Shown: one piece after another, positions 20,433 through 30,514 of the stretch
Numbering within the stretch: the first letter of the stretch is position 1
Layout of the letters: each line of letters opens with the position of its first letter
Translations under genes and position numbers: made by a program
Assembly: GCF_003574135.1 (NCBI RefSeq)
Contig: NZ_AP018341.1
Span: 1,488,001 to 1,552,000 of the forward strand
DNA: 64,000 bases
Source of the DNA: a cyanobacterium endosymbiont of Rhopalodia gibberula
Lineage (GTDB): Bacteria; Cyanobacteriota; Cyanobacteriia; Cyanobacteriales; Microcystaceae
Direction: 5' to 3'
The notes under the pieces: generated by a model
Seen by the model: only the letters and a program-made list of their open reading frames with translations
The model's database searches: none
What the model was told of the DNA's origin: nothing

Positions 20433-20771
20433 TTAGTCAATAGAGATACTCTCTATACTTAAAGGTACTAAATCTCCATGAATGGTTAATCCCAACAACA
20501 TAAGTTCGTTTTCTGGAATCAGTTTGCCTGTGAGAACACAGCTTTCATCTTTTCTAGCAGAAGCTTCGATGGTAGCGCGAATATCTGTTTTAGAAAATTG
20601 AGGTCTATAATCTCCCGATTTCTGTTGTACATAATTCCAAAGAATATCTCTAATCAGTGCTTGATAACCCTGATTTCCTGCTAATTCCTTGAGTTTTTGT
20701 TTTAAGGTTCGTTCTAAGCGAATACTGGTAACTTCCATCTCGGTTGTCGAAGTCCGTGGAAGAGTTCGCAT
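20433..20771 (-). CDS. Conserved small protein with a ribbon-helix-helix-like N-terminus
   Basis: 112 residues. The N-terminus has the pattern VTSIRLERTLKQKLKELAG, typical of a CopG/MetJ-like ribbon-helix-helix strand and helix, so DNA binding as a dimer is plausible. The C-terminal half (ESCVLTGKLIPENELMLLGL onward) is of unknown fold. An in-frame ATG exists at 20801, but GGAG 9 bp before the ATG at 20771 decides the start. It has its own terminator and stands alone. Function not established. Confidence 0.7.
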   Translation of the reverse strand: MRTLPRTSTTEMEVTSIRLERTLKQKLKELAGNQGYQALIRDILWNYVQQKSGDYRPQFSKTDIRATIEASARKDESCVLTGKLIPENELMLLGLTIHGDLVPLSIESISID

Positions 20772-22457
20772 AATGTTGGTCTCCAAAAAGTGCGGATACA
20801 TGTGTTACAAGTGTATATGACGATCCTATTGACAAACAAGTAGAAGTCATGAATTAAATGTCAAAATATATGCTTTTTGGAATAGATAAAGTGATCGCTA
20901 TATATTATTTCCACTTAAAATTATTTAATAACTACTAAATATCCTTAAAAATAAAAAAACTAAATTTTGGTTTGAATGTTCGTAAATAAAATTACGGTTG
21001 GCTTTAAGAGATAATTCTTTTTAGATTTTATACCAGTCATCTATCAATTATTTAGCTATGATTAACTATAACTAAATAGAAGTTTACAAGGCATTAAAAA
21101 AGAGGATTAAGATTATCTTATATTTTAAGATAATAAATTTATTGATTCCACATGATTGTTTTATTACTTAGTGTAATATTAATAACCTAATAATTAATTT
21201 TTGATTAAACAACTAGATTATTGCCAACTTAATTTTTTTAAAATTCCTGAATAAACAACTATTTAACACCCCTCTATTATATCAGTTTATTCTCTTTATT
21301 TTTAGAGATTATTTTATGTTTTATATACTTTACATTTAGGTTTATCTGTCTTGGTATTTTTGCTTTTATTAGAATCTTTCTTGATCACAAGTTAAAACTA
21401 ACCGAGTTCACTATAAAACTCCCTCGATAAAGAAAGGTGGCTTTGATACTATTTTTATTATGTAAAACTTATCAAATTTCTTACTCTTAGTTAATGTTTT
21501 TTTTAGTAATCTCCTTATTCTTCTTGGCACTTGCTTGTGTTTAGCAAATCCCTGTTGAATTCAAGTTAATTTTTTAATTGAAATTGAATTAAAATTATAC
21601 GGATAAGTAAGGTATATTTATTATGGGTATCTATTGTCGATTTAATCTAAAGTTAGAGCTGTAATTTCCTAATGTTATTTTTATTGTTATTGTCATTTTT
21701 TAGAGGTGTATGAATCAACGAGTGTAGTCATTCCTTGTTAATCATTCCTTAAATTCCTAGTGATAATTGACATTTAACGTTTACCTTTGAGTGCAATGTA
21801 CATTGAAACGTCTATCTTGATGATTGATAACAAAGTTATTTGGTTTTTCTTCCTAACCTAAACTGAAAAGATTTGAGTCAAGATCAGCCTAATTTAAGCA
21901 GTAATCAACATTGTATCGTCTATATCTCCACCAAATGGAGTAAAATTATATGATTTATCATCGTCTGTATTAACGTTCAGATCTTGTTAGTACTAAATAT
22001 TCAAAGTTTTTTAGGCAAAGAACTATTAGTAGGGATGAAAGAAAAGTAGTTTTTTAAATTAGTAAATTAAGTCAGTAAAATATCACAAACATAGTTTTAA
22101 AAAACAGAATTTATACTGATAAATTTTCGAATCTAAACTTGTATGAATAAATATTTTTATTTTTAGTTATTTTTCGCTAATTTTTTTATAAAAGTTTATT
22201 TTTTATATTTATAATTCATACTTTTTTAAGTAATGTTGTTTGTCTATAGTTTAGGTTTTCTTATTTAAGTTCTATCATAATTTTAATTATTTATTAATTA
22301 AAATTTTTATTTTTTACCTTATTTATAATCTAATTATAGGTAATAATAAATTCTCTTGAATGCATAATTTTATTTTTTCAACTGATTTAAACATTTTATT
22401 TTTGATAAATGAATCAAGTTAAGTTTTGAGTTTAAAATAATTTGTTCTAAATAAAAA
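20772..22457. other. Long AT-rich gap
   Basis: Holds one short minus-strand protein-like fragment ending at 21894-21896 (KSYNFTPFGGDIDD), too short to identify. Nothing else supported. Confidence 0.4.
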
Positions 22458-22496
22458 AACCGCTGCCGTACTAGATTATGTAGTACGGCAGCGGTT
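22458..22496 (-). terminator. Strong orphan terminator
   Basis: A perfect 16-bp G/C-rich stem (22458-22473 and 22481-22496) with a 7-nt loop. On the minus strand seven T follow. No minus-strand gene precedes it until rpe, 700 bp away and beyond an opposing gene. It therefore marks a transcript whose gene or RNA is no longer recognisable. Confidence 0.8.
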
Positions 22497-22619
22497 CTCA
22501 TTTCATCGTTATCGTATAATTTATGACACAACTTAATATCTCTACAATAGAGGGAAATATCATTCTAATTAAACTAAAGTTTGATCGCATAGATATATAT
22601 ATGTAATGTGGCTTTTTAA

Positions 22620-22775
22620 GTTAAAGTACAGATAAATCTACAGCTTCGAACTAGATCGTTTAACCATTTGTCTGATTTTGAGCATCCTTCACAAAGCGTT
22701 AGTGATTACACTGGTCGAATAATTGAAGTCTATGATATGGAAGCTAGCTTGATGACTATGCATAGAAAAAGATAG
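22620..22775 (+). pseudogene. C-terminal fragment of an unrecognised gene
   Basis: A 51-codon frame without a start ends at TAG 22773-22775. It reads SDFEHPSQSVSDYTGRIIEV and ends MTMHRKR, clearly protein-like. Family not recognised. Confidence 0.35.
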
Positions 22776-22897
22776 TAAATTAAATCCTCTAAAATTAAAT
22801 GATTGATGTTATCAGGATGTATCTTGATCCATTGTTAAGTTATAATGCTCGAACTACGTTAGTAGATAATAAGTAAATTTACTTAATCAAACGATAG

Positions 22898-23125
22898 ATG
22901 ACTATTCAAACCCTTACTCGTTCGTCTTTACCTAACTATCAGACCCCTATTAGTTCCTCAACTCAGCAGCGGTCACAAACAAAGATCGAGTCAAATTCAG
23001 TAAAACAACTGAGCAAATCCTATCAAGCAATACAGCAACTCAAATATTTGCATCTAGAAGCCGAAATTAACGTTCTTTTACAAGAGTTACAGACAATGAA
23101 GCAAAATAACCAAATAGAGAGCTAA
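22898..23125 (+). CDS. Small coiled-coil protein, unknown function
   Basis: 75 residues. A Ser/Thr/Gln-rich N-terminus is followed by a heptad-like helix (QAIQQLKYLHLEAEINVLLQ) that suggests a coiled coil. No family is recognised. The frame is intact, and a clear terminator begins 11 bp past the stop, so it is probably expressed. It converges on rpe. Confidence 0.6.
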   Translation: MTIQTLTRSSLPNYQTPISSSTQQRSQTKIESNSVKQLSKSYQAIQQLKYLHLEAEINVLLQELQTMKQNNQIES

Positions 23126-23135
23126 TTTTAATCAG

Positions 23136-23160
23136 AAAGGCGATCAATCTGATCGCCTTT
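23136..23160 (+). terminator. Terminator between the coiled-coil gene and rpe
   Basis: A perfect 10-bp stem AAAGGCGATC / GATCGCCTTT with a 5-nt loop, running into TTTTATC. As the stem is symmetrical it may serve both convergent genes. Confidence 0.85.
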
Positions 23161-23204
23161 TATCATCTTTTAGTCCATGCAAGCATGAACTAAAATTTTA
23201 GAGG

Positions 23205-23906
23205 TTAAATTGCTGCTAATTCTGGCTGAGGACGCTTGCTGTTTCTTATCTTTTCAATGGCTTCGTCATAGCTAGGAGCTTCGAATATTGCTGATCCGGC
23301 AACAATAGCGTTAGCACCTGCTTCTAATACTTGCCAAGTATTGTCTGGTTTCAAACCTCCATCAACTTCGATCCAAGGATCTAGTCCGCGCTCATCACAC
23401 ATCTGACGAAGTGTACTAATTTTGCCTACCATTTCGGGAATAAAACTTTGACCGCCAAATCCCGGATTAACACTCATAATCAGTACTAAGTCACACAGTT
23501 CCAGGACGTATTCGATTAAGTTTAAGGGAGTAGAAGGATTAAGAACCACACCAGCTTTTTTACCCAATTCTCGAATTTGTCCTAGAGTACGATGTAGATG
23601 AGGGGAAGCATTGTGTTCGGCATGAATAGAAATGATATCAGCACCAGCCTGGGCAAAATCAGCAACATATTTTTCAGGTTCAACAATCATTAAGTGAACA
23701 TCTAAAGGCTTGTCAGTATAGGGACGAATCGCCTTGATGACCAGTGGTCCAATAGTGATATTAGGGACAAAACGACCGTCCATGACATCAACATGAATCC
23801 AATCAGCTCCTGCTTTGTCTACGGCTCGGACTTCTTCTCCTAGAAGACTAAAGTCAGCTGATAGAATGGAAGGGGAAATTACGATGGATTTAGTAGATTG
23901 GCTCAT
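23205..23906 (-). CDS. rpe: Ribulose-phosphate 3-epimerase
   Basis: Interconverts ribulose 5-phosphate and xylulose 5-phosphate in the pentose phosphate and Calvin pathways. A TIM barrel with the family signatures [32 protein letters not shown] (metal-binding His and catalytic Asp), [22 protein letters not shown], and [10 protein letters not shown] with the second catalytic Asp. 233 residues, full length. It is needed for the oxidative pentose phosphate route, the expected NADPH source in a cell without photosystems. Confidence 0.96.
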   Translation of the reverse strand: MSQSTKSIVISPSILSADFSLLGEEVRAVDKAGADWIHVDVMDGRFVPNITIGPLVIKAIRPYTDKPLDVHLMIVEPEKYVADFAQAGADIISIHAEHNASPHLHRTLGQIRELGKKAGVVLNPSTPLNLIEYVLELCDLVLIMSVNPGFGGQSFIPEMVGKISTLRQMCDERGLDPWIEVDGGLKPDNTWQVLEAGANAIVAGSAIFEAPSYDEAIEKIRNSKRPQPELAAI

Positions 23907-24465
23907 AAATTTGGAATGTTCTCCGATGGCTCGCTTGTGACATTTATATTAACAAAGTCCTTGAGATTTCTCTAATCATGAGCTGTTAGATGACTAAAAT
24001 TATTCAATTTCATCGAAGGTTGATTTGAAGCTTGAAGTCAATTAAAAATATTACCAATTAGCCAACTGAGGATCATGCCTAAAAATAGAAGAGTGATCGT
24101 TAGATTATATTAGAGTTTGCTATAATTAGTTTTATAAATAAAAACTAAAAGTAATTTTTATTAAAAATTAAATTATCGTAACGATTAACTAAAAAAATAA
24201 GAATAACAAAAAATATGTCGGCTGCAAAAAACTAATTTAACTAAATAAAAATAGTTTTTTTCATAATTCCTATTTATATTAAAGTAATTTGCTAATATTT
24301 TTAATTTAAAAATTTAAAAGTTAAATAATCACACAAAATATTGACACAATTAATCTAGTTGAGATCTGAAAGTTAGATACATGCAAAGAAATAGGCATTT
24401 AAATTTAAAAAAATATTGATAATTAAATATTAATGATAATTTGTATTAAAAACATAAAATTTTCT

Positions 24466-24514
24466 ATCAATATAGCACTAAGCATAAAAATTTACTGTTT
24501 AGTGCTATATTGAT
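24466..24514 (+). terminator. Orphan 16-bp hairpin
   Basis: Arms 24466-24481 and 24499-24514 are perfect with a 17-nt loop; TGTTTTTATTTT follows. No upstream gene on either strand. Confidence 0.5.
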
Positions 24515-25165
24515 TGTTTTTATTTTCTCAAAAATAGCTAAATATACTTTTATAAACTATTTATTTCTAATAAATAAGTTTAGATTGTTTAAACATCATC
24601 CAGATTTTCGATAAATTTCTCTAAAAAATTTTATAGTTGGATATTTAGAGTATAACTCTATCTTAAAACATCACTTTAAAAAGTTTATTTTTTCCACTCA
24701 AATCTAAATCAATATATAGCACCAAATTGTTTAGCAAGAGTAGAGATAAACGATAACAGGTATAAATTATCTATGTTTGGCTCAAAAATCTCAATTTCTG
24801 TTAGCTAAGAAACTTATAAAAAATTTAATTTATACAAGATTTGTTAGAAAAATACAATCGGAGTTTTAGTGAGTTTATCTCAAATTAATTTAGCTTTTAA
24901 TTATGAAGCTTACCTTATTTTGAATAACTAATGTAAAGATTATCTTTAGTTAGGGTTAGTTAAAACTTCTAATCACAAAGATAAAATAAATCATTTCTCC
25001 GGATCTTCTAGATCGAATAGAATTCATTAATAGCTAATAAATCTAAAAATTATTATTTTGAACGTATTTTTTTACTCAAAGACTTAATTTTTATAAAGAT
25101 TAAGTCTTGTAAATTTTCTAAGTTTTGTAAAACAAAGTTTTTAGATTTTATCATAACTAGTTCAG

Positions 25166-25197
25166 AAAGGTTCTACTTCCTAAGTAGAACCTTTTTT
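25166..25197 (+). terminator. Strong orphan terminator
   Basis: A 13-bp perfect stem (25166-25178 and 25182-25194), a 3-nt loop CCT and a T run. The nearest upstream plus-strand gene ends 2 kb away and has its own terminator, so the unit it closed is lost or is a non-coding RNA. Confidence 0.75.
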
Positions 25198-26394
25198 ATA
25201 AAAAACTATTATTTTTCTTACAAAATACCTCTAATTAATGAGATAAGTACCGTAAAAATAAAAACAATAATTATTCTTAACAGCAATTAATTACTAAAGT
25301 ATTTTAATTTTTATTAAACGTGACTCATATAACTATATAAATATACAGAATAAATTTTAGTAAAATAGTTAGTTTATCTTGATATAAATTTTATTTACTG
25401 ATTTAAATTCATTGTCATAGACAATAGATATTAGGTCACTTATCTTAATTTATTTATCATTATTTTAGTGATTGAAGTCAAACTAATTATACTTGATTTT
25501 TATTGACATTTTCGATTTCTTAAAAAGTGATAGTCACAACCTATATTGAGGAAGCTTAATTGTTATAAATAAAGGGTTTTAAAAAATAGAAATTAAACTA
25601 ATTTATATATACATGACTACTTTTTTATTCTCTACATCTATAATTATTATGTTTACTTTTTAATAAAAAACTTAATTAAGTTTTTTATTAAAATTATTTA
25701 ATTAACTTGAATTAAGTTTAATTGCAATAGCTTTATATTAAAACTATATAGATTGTCAATACCCTTTTAGCTGATCTATATAATTAGCTTTTTCAAATAT
25801 TTAAATAAATAAAATCAATAACAATGATGATTGTGCTTAAATTTAATAAATTTTTTATGACTTAAATTATTTCTTTATAGCATTTTAACTTGTTTTAAAA
25901 AAACTCGATTATATAAAAATAATAGTTAATTTTTAGTGTCTGTTCATAAGATATAATTTTCTTCCTATAAAGTCTTAATTACCTTAATAATATAACTCTA
26001 TTATATAAAAATCATAATAATAGAGATTAATGATAATAACTTTATTATTATGATTTTTTTACAAAAAAACTGTACAATTTTAATACCTGTTTTTACAAAT
26101 AACAATCTTTTTGAACTAGTTTATCAAAAAAATTAGTGTAAAAACATGCAAAATAAATTATTTTTATACAGAAAGTTAATGAATCAAATCAGGTTATTAT
26201 AAATAATAATATCTAAGAGTAAGCAACAAAAAGTTAAGATAATTTTTCTTTTTTTTAAATACTTATTTAACTAATAGTAATTTTTTGATATATAGTGCCT
26301 TTCTTCTTTCTAGTGTATTCAAAGCCTTAAAATACTCTAACGAACCAGTTGGTAAATTGAGACTTTTGAATTTATGGAGAAAATAAACTTTAAA

Positions 26395-27885
26395 TTATTT
26401 AACCAATTTTTGTCCACGATTATAAAGTTCATGAGCATAATCAGTCCACGTCCCCTGTCCCCAATAGCGGAAACAACTAGTTTCCATTAATAAGGTGTAA
26501 AGTAACGCTTCCTGATATTTAGCAGTTTTAGTGACACAAGGATTTTGTTGGACTAAAAAATCGAACTTTCGGTGAAAATCAGCACTGAGTTGATTCATGG
26601 GTTCTAAAATGTTTTCATAGCCATTAACCCAACTTAAATTGTCAGTCCAAGAAGCCCCATTTATGTGAAACCGACAATCGGTGGCTTGTAACTCTTCAAT
26701 AGCTTTAGCAACTGATTCCGGGGTAACATCATCTAGGTCAATCTTATTCCAAATTTTGTGTTGTCCTACCGCTTGACAAGTGGGATAGTCATTAGGGTTG
26801 ACCCCTGCCATTTCAAGGAGTTCAATATATTCAGTTCCGTTAAAGCCGACCACATCCCCTTCTTTTTTAATTTGATTCCAAACAGGGTTGAATCCATTGG
26901 GAAACTCATTCATCATGACTCCACCATTTTCCCCGTCAGCAATTTGGAAAACACAACAAGGAATCTCAATACCTCCAATCCTATATCGTTTCCGTGATTT
27001 GGCTTCATAGTAGGGCTGCATCTGCGCAACGAGTTTAGTATCAGACCCTTGGGTTTTAATCAAGACGGTAATGCTAATGATTTCCCCGTAAGAATTACGC
27101 GCTACTAAACGGTTAGGAATGTATTTGTCATCCCCATTATGGTGTAAATTTTTCCCGTCTAACCGTTCTACTGAGTCTTCTTGCACCAGTAACCAACGAT
27201 AACCACATTCTTTAAGGGCTTTGATATATTCAAAAAGAGTATCGGGGTTGTTAGGTAGGTGCATTTCCGGTGGAGAGAAGCCTTTTACCCGCTTGAGGGC
27301 ATCATAACCAAAAATTGAGGCAAAATGGTGTTGCCACGCTTGCATCTGGAGTTTAAGGTCAGGAATAGGCGTTGAGGAAGCTACTGCATGACTCCACATG
27401 GTTCCTAACCATTCTACATAGGGCTGATATTGAGGGTCACAGGTGATGCACTTAAGATCATTAAGGATGTCATAGCTCTGCATTTGTTGAAATCCCCAGA
27501 GAAGATTGCCAGAATAGTCAAGCATGATTCTGGGGTTTTCACCATTGTCGACAATTCGAGGAATAAATTCGCCCATGCGACGATAACACCAAGCGAAGAC
27601 TCCCGCATTGTGATTATCTCCTATGTCTTGGTTTTCAAACATATTTTGAAGATTACAAATTAACTCACCTTTTCTTCCTGCAGGGATTGTGGGTTGGTGC
27701 ATATGAAGGGCACAAGCAAATCCTGCTTTAACGTTGTTTAGAGCGATGTTGGTAGTAGATAAAAAGATTGAGTCATCGTGTTGAACTACTGAGGCGATTT
27801 CTCGTTCCCAACCGCTAATTGGAGGTAATTCTGGTTTTAATCTTTTTATATTTTCTAAATTGGACGATTGTACTATGATGGTCAT
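26395..27885 (-). CDS. Glycoside hydrolase family 57-like protein
   Basis: 496 residues related to GH57 enzymes (alpha-glucan-acting, retaining). The early FACALHMHQPTIPAGRKGE carries the HxHQP motif of the family. WGFQQMQSYDILNDL and MWSHAVASSTPIPDLKLQMQ follow, and GFSPPEMHLP contains the Glu of the expected nucleophile position. The substrate is not known; roles in glycogen metabolism are common in cyanobacteria. Intact, isolated on both sides by long gaps, and without a visible terminator. Confidence 0.85.
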   Translation of the reverse strand: MTIIVQSSNLENIKRLKPELPPISGWEREIASVVQHDDSIFLSTTNIALNNVKAGFACALHMHQPTIPAGRKGELICNLQNMFENQDIGDNHNAGVFAWCYRRMGEFIPRIVDNGENPRIMLDYSGNLLWGFQQMQSYDILNDLKCITCDPQYQPYVEWLGTMWSHAVASSTPIPDLKLQMQAWQHHFASIFGYDALKRVKGFSPPEMHLPNNPDTLFEYIKALKECGYRWLLVQEDSVERLDGKNLHHNGDDKYIPNRLVARNSYGEIISITVLIKTQGSDTKLVAQMQPYYEAKSRKRYRIGGIEIPCCVFQIADGENGGVMMNEFPNGFNPVWNQIKKEGDVVGFNGTEYIELLEMAGVNPNDYPTCQAVGQHKIWNKIDLDDVTPESVAKAIEELQATDCRFHINGASWTDNLSWVNGYENILEPMNQLSADFHRKFDFLVQQNPCVTKTAKYQEALLYTLLMETSCFRYWGQGTWTDYAHELYNRGQKLVK

Positions 27886-28690
27886 ACTGTTTTCTTTGTA
27901 CTTTTGAGATTAAATTCTTCATATTATGATGCTGACTACTCCTCATTTGAATCTTACTATATCAATTAAATAATGTAAGCTTACAGTTATCTGATTTATA
28001 AATTTTTTGTTCTTTAAAATACTTTTTATTGTGTTTTTTTTTGATTAGGTTTAATTTAAACCAAGAGGAATTCATAAAGACTTAACAACTATATTATCAT
28101 TAACAACTCTGATATAGTATAAGTGGTTGTTTTATTCTCTTAGAACAATCAATATTATTGGGACTTACTTATTATTTTTTATGTCGCCACAACTCAAAAT
28201 TATGATAATAAAATTAGATTCTTGGATTTATATATTGGCAAGTTTTCTTGTAATTTTTTACTATAAAAAATTTAATTAAATTGTTATATAAGTGAGTTGA
28301 ATGAAAAATTTTAGAGGAAAGTATTATTTAACTTGTATTTTTTTCTACTAACTTACACAACTTTTATTCTTGCTGTATTCTTTTACTTTAATAATTTTAT
28401 CTTCATGAAAATAGGGCTACTGTAATTTTGAAACTGTTGCAACGCAAGATTTTTATCTATTGTTTATTAGAATGTATTCACAGCTGGGCTAGAAGAGCTT
28501 TAGTCACTAAAGTTTATTAATTTTTATGACCTGAGTATCATAGTTTATGATAGCTTATTGTGATTATTTTTGTTTACTTAAAGTTTTATCTTTTTTATGA
28601 CTTAAAGATAGTAATAATCACTTTTTTTAGGAAAAACCAATGACTCTAATGACTTTAGATAAATCTCTTAATTGGGTCATATTTGGTTTT
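27886..28690. other. AT-rich gap
   Basis: Nothing beyond weak short palindromes; no gene or remnant recognised. Confidence 0.5.
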
Positions 28691-29308
28691 TTAACGCATA
28701 AAACTGCTAATTAACCAAAATACAACAAATGTAACGACACCTGTTAGCTTATCTGAGTCTAAAGAAACATTAAAATTAGCACTACTGAGTAAACCAATAA
28801 CAGCTGATCCTAATCCTACACCAATTAGTAGACCAACGATAGTTATCAAAAAAGCTCTTATAAACTGTTGCTCTTTACGGTTGAGAAAATAGATATTTGC
28901 AAAAACCCCTAACACCAAAATCAAAGGAATCTTATTGGAAGATATAACGATAACAAAGGTAGCCAAAATTGTGAATATCCCAGTTGTCCAGAGAATATCA
29001 TTATAAGATGGTGTATCAACAAAACCTTGTAACCACGGAATAGAATCATCTAAGGATAGAGAAAGAGGAGTTGAAGGGATTTCTAGTGATTTTTCTGGAA
29101 AACGGATACGATCTGGCACTTTTATTTTTCCTTCTTGTCTCATTCTAAGACGATCCATGATAATGGCATCATAAGCCACTTCAATGTTTTCAACTACTTT
29201 ATTATCTTCACGATATTTTTGACTTAGACGATTTTTAGCCTCTTGGATTTCTTCAAATGAGGCTGAATCATTAATTCCCAGGACCTCATAGGGACTTTGT
29301 TCACTCAT
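28691..29308 (-). CDS. CPP1-like protein (J-like domain plus membrane segments)
   Basis: 205 residues. The N-terminal 60 residues (SPYEVLGINDSASFEEIQEA) resemble a degenerate J domain without the HPD motif. Three or four transmembrane segments follow in the C-terminal half. This matches the CPP1-like (DUF3353) family; the plant member is a chaperone for protochlorophyllide oxidoreductase. The start is supported by AGAGGA 8 bp upstream. It is 75 bp downstream of tatA on the same strand. Retention without photosystems suggests a role beyond chlorophyll synthesis, or residual tetrapyrrole metabolism. Confidence 0.8.
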   Translation of the reverse strand: MSEQSPYEVLGINDSASFEEIQEAKNRLSQKYREDNKVVENIEVAYDAIIMDRLRMRQEGKIKVPDRIRFPEKSLEIPSTPLSLSLDDSIPWLQGFVDTPSYNDILWTTGIFTILATFVIVISSNKIPLILVLGVFANIYFLNRKEQQFIRAFLITIVGLLIGVGLGSAVIGLLSSANFNVSLDSDKLTGVVTFVVFWLISSFMR

Positions 29309-29383
29309 CTAAAATTTCCTCTTAGAATATTTCTTTAAATTATTTAAGCTACTAAACAAATTAAACGACAATTTTTGTACTGT

Positions 29384-29668
29384 CTATTCTTGGTTCGTAT
29401 TATTAATCGTCTCTCTTGTAGGATTATTTAAAGAAGACGGTTTGGCAGTTGTATTTTCCTCTAATTCAGCTTTCATCGTGACAGAATTTTCTAATTTTTT
29501 GGCTTCACGCTTAAACTCATCTTCAAACTCTTTAGAGGCTTCTTGGAAGCCTCTAATAGCTTTGCCTAAACTCCGTCCAATTTCTGGCAGTTTCTTAGGT
29601 CCAAAGATTAATAAGGAAATTACAAAAATCAATGCCATTTCTGGGAGTCCAATACCAAAAACGTTCAT
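29384..29668 (-). CDS. tatA: Twin-arginine translocase subunit TatA/E
   Basis: A component of the Tat pathway, which moves folded proteins across the cytoplasmic or thylakoid membrane. A single N-terminal helix is followed by the hinge FGPKKLPEIGRSLGKAIRGF and an amphipathic helix, then a polar tail. 94 residues from the second ATG (29668). That start is chosen because GAGG lies 7 bp before it, while the first ATG (29674) is too close to the box. A 28-bp perfect palindrome sits 65 bp upstream. Confidence 0.92.
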   Translation of the reverse strand: MNVFGIGLPEMALIFVISLLIFGPKKLPEIGRSLGKAIRGFQEASKEFEDEFKREAKKLENSVTMKAELEENTTAKPSSLNNPTRETINNTNQE

Positions 29669-29732
29669 AAACATTCCTCTACATTAGTCAATGATTATTA
29701 TTGATCTGTGGCGAGTACTAACACTTTTACTG

Positions 29733-29760
29733 TTATGCTAGGCTAGCTAGCCTAGCATAA
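29733..29760. repeat. 28-bp perfect palindrome upstream of tatA
   Basis: TTATGCTAGGCTAG followed directly by its reverse complement, with no loop. It lies between a decayed region and tatA. It could be a dimeric regulator site for tatA or the relic terminator of the lost upstream gene; the absence of a T run disfavours the latter. Confidence 0.8.
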
Positions 29761-29887
29761 TATTAAATACCGACTTTTAAAAAACAATAAACGGGAAGAA
29801 GTTAAGATAAAAGACTTATATGTCCAAGAGACACGATTAAATATTAGTTAAGTTTTACTTTTCTTCTATTAACCTAATAATAGGTTA

Positions 29888-30148
29888 TCAGTCAACTGTC
29901 AGCTTATTAAATTCATAGAGCTTTACACTAAAAATAACTGATAATTTATAGCTCGCAATCAAAACTAATCTTCCTAATTGACAGTAAATATTTAGATAAT
30001 TAGGGAGAAATTGTGAGTTTGTAGGATGATTAGCAGAAATACTGAAGATAATCTCATTATAACGAGTTGTTTCCCAACTAGGGACTGCTTTTTTACACCC
30101 AAAATTAAGTAATATGAGCGAATCTATTAACCCAGTACGCTGTGCCAT
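29888..30148 (-). pseudogene. Unrecognised reading frame in a decayed region
   Basis: An open frame of 86 codons (KKAVPSWETTRYNEIIFSIS in the middle) with no ribosome site and no family match that I can make. It is downstream of the possible psb28 fragment on the same strand, and other frames in the same stretch also look partly coding, which suggests frameshifted remains. Confidence 0.25.
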
Positions 30149-30164
30149 AAACGATAAATTCCGT

Positions 30165-30251
30165 CTCTAAAAACGTTGTCTGTTTCCTTTTAATTGAACA
30201 GATACCCTATACTCGCGCATCAGGGACCGCTGGTTCATTTAAACCCTTTAA
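30165..30251 (-). pseudogene. psb28: Possible psb28 fragment
   Basis: On the minus strand, codons at 30251-30210 read LKGLNEPAVPDARV. This closely follows the conserved N-terminus of Psb28 (the F-x-K/R-G-x-x-E-x-V-I/V-P-D-V-R pattern), a photosystem II assembly factor. A stop follows at the position of the conserved LTRSR, and the rest is only faintly similar. There is no intact start. A short match, so this stays tentative. Confidence 0.4.
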
Positions 30252-30514
30252 CCATTTCTACCCTCAAAGCAGTCAGTTATAGGCAAGTCTTCTCCAGTTG
30301 TTTAGTCAATTAACTCCAGTCTTCGTACGCCTTACGACACTGTTAACAAGTGGTCATTGTAGCATAGACTGGCTAGAAAATTGTTAACTGTGGCACAGAT
30401 TTTACTAGTTTAAGTCCTTCTCTGTACTGTAGCAAAAAACCAAGTCTGTTTTTGTTGTGTACCACGCTACGCTTATTTTCTCTATAAACGTATTCTATAA
30501 ATAATCTCTGAGAT

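Larger units (their letters stand above)
23907..26394. other. 2.5-kb desert with two stranded hairpins
   Basis: No coding sequence recognised. It contains a 16-bp hairpin (24466-24514) and a strong plus-strand terminator (25166-25197), neither with a gene in front. Confidence 0.6.
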
